This document shows positions 1 to 8,469 of a stretch of DNA of 64,000 nucleotides, in pieces. The number at the start of each line of letters is the position of its first letter. Position 1 is the stretch's first letter. A model generated the notes under the pieces. That model ran no database searches and was not told the DNA's origin. It saw only the letters and a list, made by a program, of their open reading frames with translations. The position numbers and the translations under genes were made by a program. The DNA is from Acetobacteraceae bacterium UBA6159 (GTDB lineage: Bacteria > Pseudomonadota > Alphaproteobacteria > Acetobacterales > Acetobacteraceae): the NCBI GenBank assembly GCA_002422345.1, contig DIUL01000168.1, positions 35,455 through 99,454 on the forward strand, given 5' to 3'.

Positions 1-2
1 AG

Positions 3-311
3 CAGACCGACGCCCTGGCGCAGCGATTCACCGAGCGCAACCTGATGAACTATCGCGTCAATACCTACGAGGAATTCCTCAAGGAAGCGCAGGTCGCCGC
101 GAACGGCATCATCTCCTGGCTGAACCAGCCGGGCGTGGCCGAACCGGTGCCGATGCCGAACATCCCCGGCCTGCCGCCGTTTGAGAACGGGACGATGCGC
201 GCCCATGCCCCCGTCCTGGGGGAACACACGCGCGAAGTTCTGGCCCAGCACGGGTTCTCGGACGCGGAGATCGACGCGATGCTGGCCAAGGGCGTGGCGC
301 TGGCGAAGTAG
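3..311 (+). CDS. CaiB/BaiF family CoA transferase, C-terminal fragment
   Basis: The reading frame is open from the left edge and ends at a TAG. About 102 residues are visible. They match the C-terminal end typical of family III CoA transferases: a PVLGEHTREVL segment followed by a helix reading GFSDAEIDAM and a short tail. The family moves CoA between carboxylic acids, or activates carnitine, oxalate or formate type substrates. The catalytic Asp lies in the missing N-terminal part, so the substrate cannot be told. The internal ATG at 45 is not the true start because the frame and homology continue upstream of it. The next gene begins 30 bases downstream on the same strand. Confidence 0.8.
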   Translation, partial: QTDALAQRFTERNLMNYRVNTYEEFLKEAQVAANGIISWLNQPGVAEPVPMPNIPGLPPFENGTMRAHAPVLGEHTREVLAQHGFSDAEIDAMLAKGVALAK

Positions 312-341
312 CGCACGCGGAGGCCGGCGACCGAACCCGGT

Positions 342-2189
342 ATGCAGCCGTATCTCCCTGACCTGCCGGACCTTATCGGTCTGGCGGGTCTTTTCATCGT
401 GCTGGTGATGTTCGTCGCGATCGGCGCGCTCGTCGCCGGCCGGCAAGCCCCCGAGGCCAACCTGGTCGCAGGCTGGGGCCTGACGGCGATCGTCCTGACG
501 GTCTGGGGCGTGCTGACGCCGACCACGATGCGGATTCCGTTGGCGGGGCTGGTATTGGTCGCCCTCGCGGGCCTGGCGCTGCCGGCGGTTCGGCGGTGGG
601 ACGGCATGGGTCGCATGGCGGTCCTGACGCTGCCGTTCTGGCTGGTGATGCTGCCGGCCTGGCCATCGCAGGTGGATACCTGGCTGAACCTGCTTCCCAA
701 CGCCGCCTATCTGTTCGACCACGACATGCTGCCCCGGCAGGACCGCCCGCCCGCCTGGTCCTTCATCCCCGTCGCCCCCTACAACACACAGTTCGTGGCC
801 TATGCGGCCTCGGTCGTCGCGGGCCGGCTGATCCCGAACGCGATGGCGCTGTTCAATCTGGCCCTGCTGGCCGCCGCCGGGCTCCTGCTGGCGCGAGTCC
901 TGGCCGGGCGGGAGAAGGGCACACCACCCTGGTGGGCAATCGCCTGCGGGCTGGGGCTGGCCATCGCGCTCAACCCCGGCTTCGTGCCACGCACCTTCCT
1001 GGCCGGTTACGGCGAAACGCCGCTCGCTGTCTGCGCGGTCTTTGCAGTCTGGCTCGCGGCGGACGCCCTGCGCGACATGGCACAGTGGCGCGCCCCGCGC
1101 GCCGGCGTCGCGCTGGCCCTGGTGCTGGCGGCCCTGGTCAACGTCAAGCAATCCGGCATCGGCCTGCTGCTCCCGATCGGCGTCAGCTTCCTGGCGCTGG
1201 CCGTCACCCACCCGGCCATCCCCTGGCGCCGAGGCGCCGCCATCGCCGCGGCCATCCTGGCGCCGTCGATCCTGCTCTGGCTGGTCTGGCGCGGCTATGC
1301 CCTGACCAGTTTCGAGGCCGGTGAACTGCGCCCCCGCCCGTTCAGTTCCTGGAACTTCGCCCTGCTGCCGACCATCCTTGGGTCGGCGCTGCGGACGATC
1401 GTCCAGAAGGCCACCTTCTATCTCTGCCTGATCGCCGTGATCGTGGGTGCGGTCCTGACCTGGCGGCGAGCACCCCGGTCGTGGGAGGCAACGGTGCTGG
1501 CGCTGATCGTCGGGACGGCGGCCCTCTACAACGGCTTCCTGTTCTTCACCTACATCGCCCACTTCCCGCCGGAGATGGCCCGGAACGCGCACTCCTATTT
1601 CCGCTACTCCGGCCATCTGTCGCTGCTGGTCATGCTGGGCCTGACGATCTGGCTGCGTCCTTGGGCGGAACAGGCCGTGGCTCGGCTTGGAGCGCGCGCA
1701 CGCGTTGCCGCGGGGGCCGCCATCGTCCTCGCACTGGCATTCCCCGTCGCCATCGCCCCGATGCTGCGCTTCGACCTCCAGGTGCCGCAGCCGACCGTAT
1801 TCGCACTCGGCCCCCGGATCGCCGCCCATCTGCCATCGGATGCGCGGCTGGCCCTGCTCGTGCCAGGTGACCCCTTCGACGCCACCGGCAGCCTGGTCCG
1901 GGGCACGCTGCTGTTCCTGGAACCCCGCCGTCCGGGCCTGGATGTCCGCACCGTCAACCGGGCGGACGCGGAGACGCTGTCCGCCGCCCATCGGGATGGC
2001 TACGGGTTCGCGCTGATCACCTGCACGCCGCCAAACCTGGGCCCGGACATCCCGCCCGGCGTCGCCGCCCTGCTGCGACGGGAGACAGTGGGTTGGAGCC
2101 TGGTCGATTCCTGGGCCTGGCCCGCCGACCTGTCCGGCCAGCGATTCGGCGCCTTGCTTGAGCATTCCGCCTTCTGCGCACGCCGGTAG
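342..2189 (+). CDS. Multi-pass membrane protein, possible GT-C type glycosyltransferase
   Basis: 615 residues. I do not recognise a named family. The first ~470 residues are a run of about eleven or twelve hydrophobic segments, the first near residues 12-33. About 130 mostly soluble residues follow, which would lie on one face of the membrane. An acidic/aromatic loop near residues 110-140 (HDMLPRQDRPPAWSF) between early helices recalls the periplasmic loop of GT-C glycosyltransferases such as ArnT or dolichyl-phosphate-mannose transferases, but no diagnostic motif is clear. The gene lies on the same strand as the CoA transferase end and is tail-to-tail with the permease gene. No strong Shine-Dalgarno sits close to the ATG at 342; a GGAGG lies about 20 bases upstream. 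Confidence 0.6.
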   Translation: MQPYLPDLPDLIGLAGLFIVLVMFVAIGALVAGRQAPEANLVAGWGLTAIVLTVWGVLTPTTMRIPLAGLVLVALAGLALPAVRRWDGMGRMAVLTLPFWLVMLPAWPSQVDTWLNLLPNAAYLFDHDMLPRQDRPPAWSFIPVAPYNTQFVAYAASVVAGRLIPNAMALFNLALLAAAGLLLARVLAGREKGTPPWWAIACGLGLAIALNPGFVPRTFLAGYGETPLAVCAVFAVWLAADALRDMAQWRAPRAGVALALVLAALVNVKQSGIGLLLPIGVSFLALAVTHPAIPWRRGAAIAAAILAPSILLWLVWRGYALTSFEAGELRPRPFSSWNFALLPTILGSALRTIVQKATFYLCLIAVIVGAVLTWRRAPRSWEATVLALIVGTAALYNGFLFFTYIAHFPPEMARNAHSYFRYSGHLSLLVMLGLTIWLRPWAEQAVARLGARARVAAGAAIVLALAFPVAIAPMLRFDLQVPQPTVFALGPRIAAHLPSDARLALLVPGDPFDATGSLVRGTLLFLEPRRPGLDVRTVNRADAETLSAAHRDGYGFALITCTPPNLGPDIPPGVAALLRRETVGWSLVDSWAWPADLSGQRFGALLEHSAFCARR

Positions 2190-2199
2190 AGCGGCCGGA

Positions 2200-2817
2200 T
2201 CACCCGCGGCCGGCGGCGGCCAGCCGGCGCATCACCCGCCGCAGGATCGCGTTGAGCGTCCCGAACACGCTGACGAAGAACGCGATCACCAGCAGGAACA
2301 GCAGCACCCGGTCGCTCAGGTCCGGCAGGCGCTGCGCGTGGCGCAGGGTCACGCCCACCGCCTCCGACACGCCGATCGCCGCGCCGATCCCGGATGACAT
2401 CACGACCACGATGAAGCCCCGCATCACGTTCGGCAGGAACAGGACCGCCTGCGCGATCTCCCCCCGATGCAGATGCCCCAGGGCCTGCAAGCCGTTCTCC
2501 TCCATATAGGCGACCATGTTGATCGCCTGCGACAGGATCAGCGCGGCAAGGCCGGTGGCCGCGATCTTCCAGCCCAGGATCGACACATGGGCCGGCAGCA
2601 GGTTCAGCAGGAAGAACATGATCACATAGACCGGAGCCGCCTGCATGACGCGGATCGACAGGCGGATCGGCACCTCGGCCCAGTGCAGGCGATCGCGGAT
2701 CAGCGCCAGGGGCAGGCCGAAGACCAGCCCGATCACAACGGACAGGAACGCCACCCAAAGGTTGATCAGGAAACCATTGAACAGTTCGGGGAGGAAGGTG
2801 GACAGATGCTCCGTCAT
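2200..2817 (-). CDS. Amino-acid-type ABC permease subunit, module 1
   Basis: 205 residues, hydrophobic, with about five membrane helices and the general shape of a HisM/GlnP (polar amino acid) permease. Conserved landmarks include MQAAPVYVIMFFLLNLLP and IGAAIGVSEAVGVTLR. The ATG at 2817 overlaps the stop of the upstream fusion gene in an ATGA, so the two are translationally coupled. The cytoplasmic loop that normally carries the EAA motif (contact with the ATPase) is degenerate: it reads LQALGHLHRGEIAQAVLFLP without the usual EAA-G pattern. Its closest visible relative is the permease at 5273-5875. It probably forms a membrane heterodimer with the permease half of the 2814-4520 product. An in-frame open stretch upstream of 2817 is antisense-type noise. 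Confidence 0.8.
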   Translation of the reverse strand: MTEHLSTFLPELFNGFLINLWVAFLSVVIGLVFGLPLALIRDRLHWAEVPIRLSIRVMQAAPVYVIMFFLLNLLPAHVSILGWKIAATGLAALILSQAINMVAYMEENGLQALGHLHRGEIAQAVLFLPNVMRGFIVVVMSSGIGAAIGVSEAVGVTLRHAQRLPDLSDRVLLFLLVIAFFVSVFGTLNAILRRVMRRLAAAGRG

Positions 2818-4520
2818 GCGCGCCGCCCGACACGGCGGATGAACCGCGTTTCCACCGCCATCAACAGGGCGATCGCGGCCAGCACGAGCGCGGTGTAGAA
2901 GATCAACAGGATCACGTACAGCACGAAGCGGTCCCGCGTATGCGCCGTCAGGTCGGTGATCACGCCCAGAAACTCCGGCACGCCGATCATGTCCGCCGCC
3001 GGCGCCCCCTTGGTCGCGTTGATCAGGAACGCGACCAACTGCGTCCATGCCACCGAAACGGTCGCGCGGAACCCCGATCCCCCAGACCCCCGCGTGGCGT
3101 GCAGGGAATGGCGGGCGTCATGGATCGCCTGGCCAGCGTAGCTGCCGTTATAGAACCCCAGCATGATCATCGCCGTGAACAGCGCGACCACGGCCGAGTA
3201 ATATGTCAGCCCCCCCGCCACGATGTAGCCGAAGAACAGCAGCAGGGGCATCGGCGTACTCTGCCCGATCTCGGTCAGCAGGGCCGCCAGCCAGCGCACC
3301 GGCCGGAACCCCGCATCGGCCATGGCGGCGAAGCCGAACGCGAAGGCGACAGTCGTGATCACCGACCCGATGACCATGGCCAGGGAGTAGCCGATCCCCT
3401 CGATCAGCAGCGCCACCGAGGCCTGGCTCTTGAAGATCGCCAGGTCCGCGTGCAGGCCGAACCACCCGGACAGCCAGGCCTCCATCCAAGCCGCGATCGG
3501 CGCGAGCATGGAAGGCAGGTCGCTCGCGGCGGTATCCACCGCGGGCAGCAGGCAGCTTCGAACGACGGCGCCGCCGGAGGTGACGCACTCGGGCGCGGCA
3601 AAGCGGGCGCGCTGCTCCTCCAGGAAGCCGTTCGGAATGCGATGGGGCCTGCCCAGCGCCAGGAACGTCCTGTCGGCATGCCACGCGGCGCTGAGGGAGG
3701 AGAGCAGAATGCGGAACCGCTCACCGCCCTCGGGCGGGACGGCCATCCCCCAGGGCAAGGGGGAGAAGCCGAACTTGATCCCGAACCGCGCCGACCAGGC
3801 AGGGTCGGCCAGCCACTTCGTGAAGAACGTGTCGTCATGGGCGATGAACGCGCATTGCCCGAAATTCAGCGCGTCCAGCAGGGCGGTCGCATTGTCGAAG
3901 GTCAGGATGCGGATGTGCCGCTGGACGAACAGGATGTTGAAACTGGCACCCAGAGGCAGGCAGACCGAATGCCCCGCACGCAGGTCATCCCATCCGGCGA
4001 CCGGGCTGCCGACCGGCCCGACCACCACGGTGCGCGATCCGTAGTAGTGCGGCCGGACGAACGCGGCATTCGCCTCCCGCTGGACGGTGTGGCCCATCGT
4101 CGCGATGACCAGATCGGCGCCGCGGCTGGCCAGGATCGGGATCCGGTTCTTCGGCTCGACCGGCACCTGCACCAGGGTGACGTCCAGAAACCGCGCGATG
4201 GCCTGGGCCAGATCGACCTCGAACCCGGTCAGCGTGCCCGCTTCGTTGCGCGCCGAGAACGCGTGATAGTCGGTCCGCAGGCCAACCCGCAGGACGCCAT
4301 TGCACAGGATAAGCGCGAGCACGTCGGTGCCGGTCGCGCAATCCTCCCGCGCCTCGGTCACCATGTCCCTGGCCCGGTCCAGCGCATCGGCCGCGGCGGC
4401 GCGGGCAACCGGCTGAACCGACAGCAGCATCAGCAGGAACGCGATGACGGACAGCAGGACGCCGGACCGGTGCGTTCGGCTACGGGGTGGCGCGACGGAT
4501 TTCAAGAACCTGAACATCAA
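2814..4520 (-). CDS. Fusion of periplasmic solute-binding protein and ABC permease, module 1
   Basis: 568 residues. Residues ~18-42 form a signal sequence ending in an Ala-rich stretch. Residues ~55-310 are a bacterial extracellular solute-binding domain family 3 (GVLRVGLRTDYHAFS, GFEVDLAQAIARFLDV, LPLGASFNILF), the fold used for polar amino acids. Residues ~350-565 are a permease domain with about five helices ending near IGVPEF. SBP-permease fusions are known in GlnP-type importers of Gram-positives; here the partner ATPase is absent from the operon. Six cysteines of the binding domain (contexts EDC, ILC, SVCLP, GQC, PEC, RSC) are also present in the 5872-7575 paralogue, suggesting three disulfides. 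The start at 4520 overlaps the end of the methyltransferase gene by 41 bases. Confidence 0.82.
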   Translation of the reverse strand: MMFRFLKSVAPPRSRTHRSGVLLSVIAFLLMLLSVQPVARAAAADALDRARDMVTEAREDCATGTDVLALILCNGVLRVGLRTDYHAFSARNEAGTLTGFEVDLAQAIARFLDVTLVQVPVEPKNRIPILASRGADLVIATMGHTVQREANAAFVRPHYYGSRTVVVGPVGSPVAGWDDLRAGHSVCLPLGASFNILFVQRHIRILTFDNATALLDALNFGQCAFIAHDDTFFTKWLADPAWSARFGIKFGFSPLPWGMAVPPEGGERFRILLSSLSAAWHADRTFLALGRPHRIPNGFLEEQRARFAAPECVTSGGAVVRSCLLPAVDTAASDLPSMLAPIAAWMEAWLSGWFGLHADLAIFKSQASVALLIEGIGYSLAMVIGSVITTVAFAFGFAAMADAGFRPVRWLAALLTEIGQSTPMPLLLFFGYIVAGGLTYYSAVVALFTAMIMLGFYNGSYAGQAIHDARHSLHATRGSGGSGFRATVSVAWTQLVAFLINATKGAPAADMIGVPEFLGVITDLTAHTRDRFVLYVILLIFYTALVLAAIALLMAVETRFIRRVGRRA

Positions 4521-5193
4521 TGAAGTCGTAGCAACCGACGCGATGAATACCGCAGGCGGGGCCGCGTGCCCGCAACGCCGGGTTCAGCATGGCGGCCTTG
4601 CGGGGATGCAGCAGCACCGACGTCTCGGCCACCGCCTGGCAGGTCAGGCCGTCGCGGCGCAGCAGGGCCGCCGTCCGGTCCTGGCCGAGGAACACATTAT
4701 GGGCAATCAGGGCGACGCCGTCCGGCAGCAGATGCCGATCCAGCCCCGCGAGGAACGGGTCCATGAAACGGCGGCCATCCTCGCCGGCGCTGCTCCAATA
4801 GGGGGTGTGATCAGGGTCCGCCGGTTCGTCCGCGGCGAACTGCGGCAGGTTGGCCGCGATCACGCTGAACCGCTGGCCTTCCACTGGCTCCCACAGCGAT
4901 CCCTGCCGCAAGGTCGCGCGGTCGGTCATATCCAGGGTCCGCAGCAGGGACGCGGTGGCGTTCAGGGCATCGGGGTCGATATCGACACCGAACAGACGCC
5001 GGACCCCGATCTGGCCCAGCACCGCGAGCACCGTCCCACTGCCAAGCCCCATGTCCAGCCCGCTGTCGGATGCGAATGTGGCGGCCCGTGCGCGCAACGC
5101 CGCGATCAACAGACCGGTATGGGCGCTGGGACGAAACGGGTCATGCACAGGTCCTGCCGGTGCGTCAGGCGATGTTGGCAGTTGGGCCTCCAT
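4480..5193 (-). CDS. Class I SAM-dependent methyltransferase
   Basis: 237 residues. The SAM-binding motif I is DMGLGSGTVLAVL, followed by the acidic end of strand 2 at FGVDIDPDALNA. The motif IV position reads AANLPQF where HemK/RlmG-type amino-group methyltransferases have NPPY. That places it in the small-domain N-methyltransferase family (HemK/TrmN6/RsmC-like), with Leu in place of the first Pro. The substrate is unknown. It sits between two paralogous SBP-permease modules, and its 3' end overlaps the downstream fusion gene by 41 bases, so it is part of the operon. Gap to the upstream permease gene is about 80 bases. Confidence 0.72.
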   Translation of the reverse strand: MEAQLPTSPDAPAGPVHDPFRPSAHTGLLIAALRARAATFASDSGLDMGLGSGTVLAVLGQIGVRRLFGVDIDPDALNATASLLRTLDMTDRATLRQGSLWEPVEGQRFSVIAANLPQFAADEPADPDHTPYWSSAGEDGRRFMDPFLAGLDRHLLPDGVALIAHNVFLGQDRTAALLRRDGLTCQAVAETSVLLHPRKAAMLNPALRARGPACGIHRVGCYDFIDVQVLEIRRATP

Positions 5194-5272
5194 GGGATGC
5201 CACCGTGGGCACGCAAGGACGCGCGCTCATGTTTCACAATCTGACAGCCCGCCGCTCCATCGTCCACAAGAC

Positions 5273-5875
5273 TCAGCGGGACAGCCGCGCGAGCTGCTGC
5301 ACCAGCAGATTGGCGGCGGAGAAGAAGGTCACGAACAGGGCAATGGCGGTGAGGAACAACGCCACCCTTTCTCCCATGGTTTCAAGCATTTCCGCTTCCC
5401 GCACGGTGACGCCCACCGCCTCGGCCACGCCGATCGCGGCACCGAAGCCCGATGACATGATCACCACGTTGAAGCCTCGCAGCAGGTTGGGCAGGAACAG
5501 CAGAGCCTTCCCGATTTCCCCCTCCCGCAGGTGGCACAGCATGTCGAAACCGGCCTCCGCCACATAGGGAATCATGTAGGCGCACTGGGCCAGGATCATC
5601 ACGGTGATGCCCCCGATCACGATCGTCCAGTTCCATACCTCGACATCATCGGGCAGCATGTTCAACAGGAAGAACATCACGACATACACGGGCGCCGCCT
5701 GCATCAACCGGATCACGACCCGCAGCGGCCGCCGCGTCCAGGCCATGCGATGGCGCACCCACGCGATGGGCAACCCGATCGCCAGCCCGATCACCGTGGC
5801 GGCCAGGGCGATCCACAGGTCGATCAGGAAGCCCTGCAACAGAAGGGGAATGAACGCCAGGATCATCTCGATCAT
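5273..5875 (-). CDS. Amino-acid-type ABC permease subunit, module 2
   Basis: 200 residues from the ATG at 5875, which overlaps the stop of the upstream fusion gene (ATGA). A longer reading from 5905 is possible but would remove the coupled start. Four to five membrane helices are visible. The sequence parallels the 2200-2817 permease throughout: MQAAPVYVVMFFLLNMLP and MSSGFGAAIGVAEAVGVTVR are nearly the same. As in that protein, the cytoplasmic loop (DMLCHLREGEIGKALLFLP) lacks a normal EAA motif. This gene and the fusion gene before it look like a duplicate of the 2200-4520 pair. Confidence 0.8.
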   Translation of the reverse strand: MIEMILAFIPLLLQGFLIDLWIALAATVIGLAIGLPIAWVRHRMAWTRRPLRVVIRLMQAAPVYVVMFFLLNMLPDDVEVWNWTIVIGGITVMILAQCAYMIPYVAEAGFDMLCHLREGEIGKALLFLPNLLRGFNVVIMSSGFGAAIGVAEAVGVTVREAEMLETMGERVALFLTAIALFVTFFSAANLLVQQLARLSR

Positions 5876-7575
5876 GGCCGGACACTCCAGGCGCGGACGA
5901 TCCATTTCTCGGCGAGCGACAGCAGGAAGATCACCGCCAGCACCAGCCCCGAGTAGAAGACCAGCAGCGTGACGAACAACGGCGTCCTGTCCCAGGCATA
6001 GGCGGAAAGGTCGCTCAGCACGCTGACGAATTCGGGCACGCCGATCATGTCGGCGGCGGGCGTTCCCTTGGTGGCGTTGACGACAAAGGCGGTGATCTGG
6101 GTCCAGGACACCGCGATGGCATTACCCATCGAGCGCATCCGGTCCTGCCCCTCCTCCCCCGCCGTCCTCCTCACCTCCGCGATCGCTCGGCTTGCATAGC
6201 ATCCGTTGTAGGCACCCAGGACCAGGATCGACACGCCCACCGCCACAGGGGCCGTGTAGTTCGTGATGCCGCCGGCCAGGACGTAGCCGAAGAACATGAG
6301 CAACGGCATGGGCGTGGTCTGGCCGATCTGCGTCAGCACCAGCGCCGGCCAGCGGAGCCAGCGTCGGCGGGAAACCAGCAGCGTCGCGAAGCCGATTGCG
6401 CAGACCATCGTCATGGTCGTCGCCCCGATCACCAGGGCGATGGACACGGCCACGCCATCCATCAGCCGCTCGAACATCGCCTGGTGCTTCAGCGCGGACA
6501 GGTCCATCCCGTCGGAACGGACCGTCCCCAGATGGGCTTCGAGCGTGTCGATATAACGGGCGAACCGCGTCCGGATGTCCGGCAGGCTGTCGATCGGATC
6601 GGACAGGCAGGCGGGCGCGGGGAACCCCTGCGGCCCCAGGCAGATCGGGCTCAGCCAGTGATGGCGCTCCGCATCCAGGAAGCCCGGGTTCAGCCGATGC
6701 GCCTCCGCAAGGCGGAGGAAGGTGCCATCGATGTGATAGGCGACACTCAACAACGTCAGGATATCCGCCAGCCGGTCGGACCGGTCCGGGGCGATGAACA
6801 TGCCCCAGCGGATGGGCGCGAAGGTGAACTTGATTTCGAACCGGCTCGCCCATTCGGGATTTTCCCGATAGCGCCAGAAGAATGAGTCATCGTGGACGAT
6901 GAAGCGGCACCGCTCGAAATTCAGCGCGTCGGCAAGCTGGCGCGGGGTCTCGAAAATCAGCACCTTCACCCGGGCCGAGGACACCATCAGGTTGGAACTG
7001 GCGCCGAGCGGCATGCAGATGGTCTGGTCGATCAGGTCGTCCCAGCCACGGATGGTGGCGGATTTCGGCCCGACCAGAGCGGTCTGGGATGCGAAATAGT
7101 GCGGGCGGATGAAGCGGACCTGGCTGTCGCGGATGCGGTCGTGGCCGGTCGTGGCGATGGACAGATCGGCCTGCCCGCGGACGACAAAGGGAATGCGGGT
7201 CTTCGGCGTGACCCGGACCGGCCGCATCTCCACGCCCAGGAACTCCGCGAACATCCGCGCGAGGTCGACCTCCAGGCCGGAAAACGTCCCATCCGGCCCG
7301 CGCTGGGAAAAACCGGGATAGGTCGCCCGCAACCCGACGTTCAGCACCTTCTGGCACAGGATTTCGGCGAGCTTGTCGGATGGGGCCTGGCAATTCCCGT
7401 CCGCCTCGGCGCGGGCGGTGGCCAGGATCGAACGAGCGGTGGCCAGCGACGGTTCGGCGAATTGGGAGCCAGGTTCGGCGGCGTTGGCAGGCGCGCGAAA
7501 ACCCCAACCGAGGATCACGAACAAAAATGCCATCGCGACCCATCGAACCGAGGCCGAATTGAAATTGCGTGCCAT
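5872..7575 (-). CDS. Fusion of periplasmic solute-binding protein and ABC permease, module 2
   Basis: 567 residues and a paralogue of the 2814-4520 product. A signal sequence covers residues ~10-33 and ends in ANAA. The solute-binding domain runs ~50-310 (VLNVGLRATYPGFS, GLEVDLARMFAEFLGV, MPLGASSNLMVSS, FIVHDDSFF). The permease domain follows and ends with NATKGTPAADMIGVPEF near residue 515. All six cysteines of the module 1 binding domain are kept. The permease loop (ASRAIAEVRRTAGEEGQD) is hydrophilic and does not fit the EAA consensus. It is the first gene of the minus-strand operon; its promoter should lie in 7576-7689. Confidence 0.82.
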   Translation of the reverse strand: MARNFNSASVRWVAMAFLFVILGWGFRAPANAAEPGSQFAEPSLATARSILATARAEADGNCQAPSDKLAEILCQKVLNVGLRATYPGFSQRGPDGTFSGLEVDLARMFAEFLGVEMRPVRVTPKTRIPFVVRGQADLSIATTGHDRIRDSQVRFIRPHYFASQTALVGPKSATIRGWDDLIDQTICMPLGASSNLMVSSARVKVLIFETPRQLADALNFERCRFIVHDDSFFWRYRENPEWASRFEIKFTFAPIRWGMFIAPDRSDRLADILTLLSVAYHIDGTFLRLAEAHRLNPGFLDAERHHWLSPICLGPQGFPAPACLSDPIDSLPDIRTRFARYIDTLEAHLGTVRSDGMDLSALKHQAMFERLMDGVAVSIALVIGATTMTMVCAIGFATLLVSRRRWLRWPALVLTQIGQTTPMPLLMFFGYVLAGGITNYTAPVAVGVSILVLGAYNGCYASRAIAEVRRTAGEEGQDRMRSMGNAIAVSWTQITAFVVNATKGTPAADMIGVPEFVSVLSDLSAYAWDRTPLFVTLLVFYSGLVLAVIFLLSLAEKWIVRAWSVRP

Positions 7576-7613
7576 CGGGAAAGATTACTGGCACCGACCC
7601 GCGCGTGTCACCG

Positions 7614-7640
7614 CCCGGCGCCTTCGTGGTTGGCGCCGGG
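7614..7640. repeat. Perfect 9-bp GC-rich hairpin between divergent genes
   Basis: The arms CCCGGCGCC (7614-7622) and GGCGCCGGG (7632-7640) are separated by nine bases, in the 114-base gap between the SBP-permease operon and the MlaF-type gene. There is no T-run on either side, so it is not an ordinary terminator. It could be a protein-binding palindrome or a repetitive extragenic palindrome. Confidence 0.5.
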
Positions 7641-7689
7641 GGGCGGCCCGTGCCAGAAATCCGCCCAGCGCCGGAGATATCCCATCCAC

Positions 7690-8466
7690 ATGAGCCAACC
7701 CGTTCCCAAGATTCGCCTGCGCGGCCTGTGCAAGCAGTTCGGCCCCAAGGTCGTGCTGGATGGCATCGACCTGGACGTGATGCCCGGGACCTCCCTGGTC
7801 GTGATCGGCGGGTCCGGGTCGGGGAAGTCCGTGCTGCTGAAATGCATCCTTGGCCTGATCGAGCCCGATTCCGGGACGATCGAGATCGACGGCCGCGACA
7901 TCCTGACCCTGCCACGGGCCGAGCGAGAGATGGCACGGGCACGGATCGGCATGCTGTTCCAGAACGGTGCGCTGTTCGACTCCATCCCGGTCTGGGAGAA
8001 TGTGAGCTTCGGCCTGCTCGCCCAGGGGCAGACCACGCGGGCCGCGGCGCGCGGACGGGCGAATGAGTTCCTGGCCCAGGTCGGGCTGGCGGATACGGTG
8101 GGCGATCTGTCTCCGGCCGAACTCTCGGGCGGCATGCAGAAGCGCGTGGCCCTGGCCCGCGCCATCGCCGCCCGGCCCGACATCCTGTTCTTCGATGAGC
8201 CGACGACCGGCCTCGATCCCATCATGGGCGCGGTGATCGACGGGCTGATCGTGGATTGCGTCCGCCGCCTGGGCAGCACCGCCATCGCGATCACCCACGA
8301 CATGGCGAGCGCTCGGCGGATCGGCGACACGGCGGCGATGATCCACAAGGGCCGGATCGTGTGGAACGGGCCGGCGGCGGGGCTGCTGGAGAGCGGCAAC
8401 GAGATGGTCGACCAGTTCACCCATGGCCGGCGCGAGGGACCCATCCAGATGGAGCTGCGACGCTAA
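7690..8466 (+). CDS. mlaF: MlaF-type ABC transporter ATP-binding protein
   Basis: 258 residues from the ATG at 7690; the frame is open further upstream but homology begins here. Walker A is GGSGSGKS (40-47), the signature is LSGGMQKR (145-152), Walker B is ILFFDEP (165-171), and the His loop is in ITHDMASA. The LFDSIPVWENVSFGL segment and the C-terminal NEMVDQFTHG are typical of alphaproteobacterial MlaF, the ATPase of the outer-membrane lipid asymmetry system, which moves phospholipids between membranes with MlaE and MlaD. No mlaE or mlaD is adjacent. It is not a HisP/GlnQ-type ATPase, so it is unlikely to power the amino-acid-type permeases upstream. Confidence 0.85.
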   Translation: MSQPVPKIRLRGLCKQFGPKVVLDGIDLDVMPGTSLVVIGGSGSGKSVLLKCILGLIEPDSGTIEIDGRDILTLPRAEREMARARIGMLFQNGALFDSIPVWENVSFGLLAQGQTTRAAARGRANEFLAQVGLADTVGDLSPAELSGGMQKRVALARAIAARPDILFFDEPTTGLDPIMGAVIDGLIVDCVRRLGSTAIAITHDMASARRIGDTAAMIHKGRIVWNGPAAGLLESGNEMVDQFTHGRREGPIQMELRR

Positions 8467-8469
8467 CCG

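Noticed and set aside
2940..4523. 527-codon plus-strand ORF opposite the first SBP-permease fusion
   Set aside because: Shadow of GC-rich codons: no domain pattern, while the minus strand shows a signal peptide, binding domain and helices.
7690..8466. ATPase as the missing subunit of the amino-acid-type transporters
   Set aside because: Its C-terminal tail and LFDSIPVWENV segment are of the MlaF type, not HisP/GlnQ, and it is on the opposite strand.
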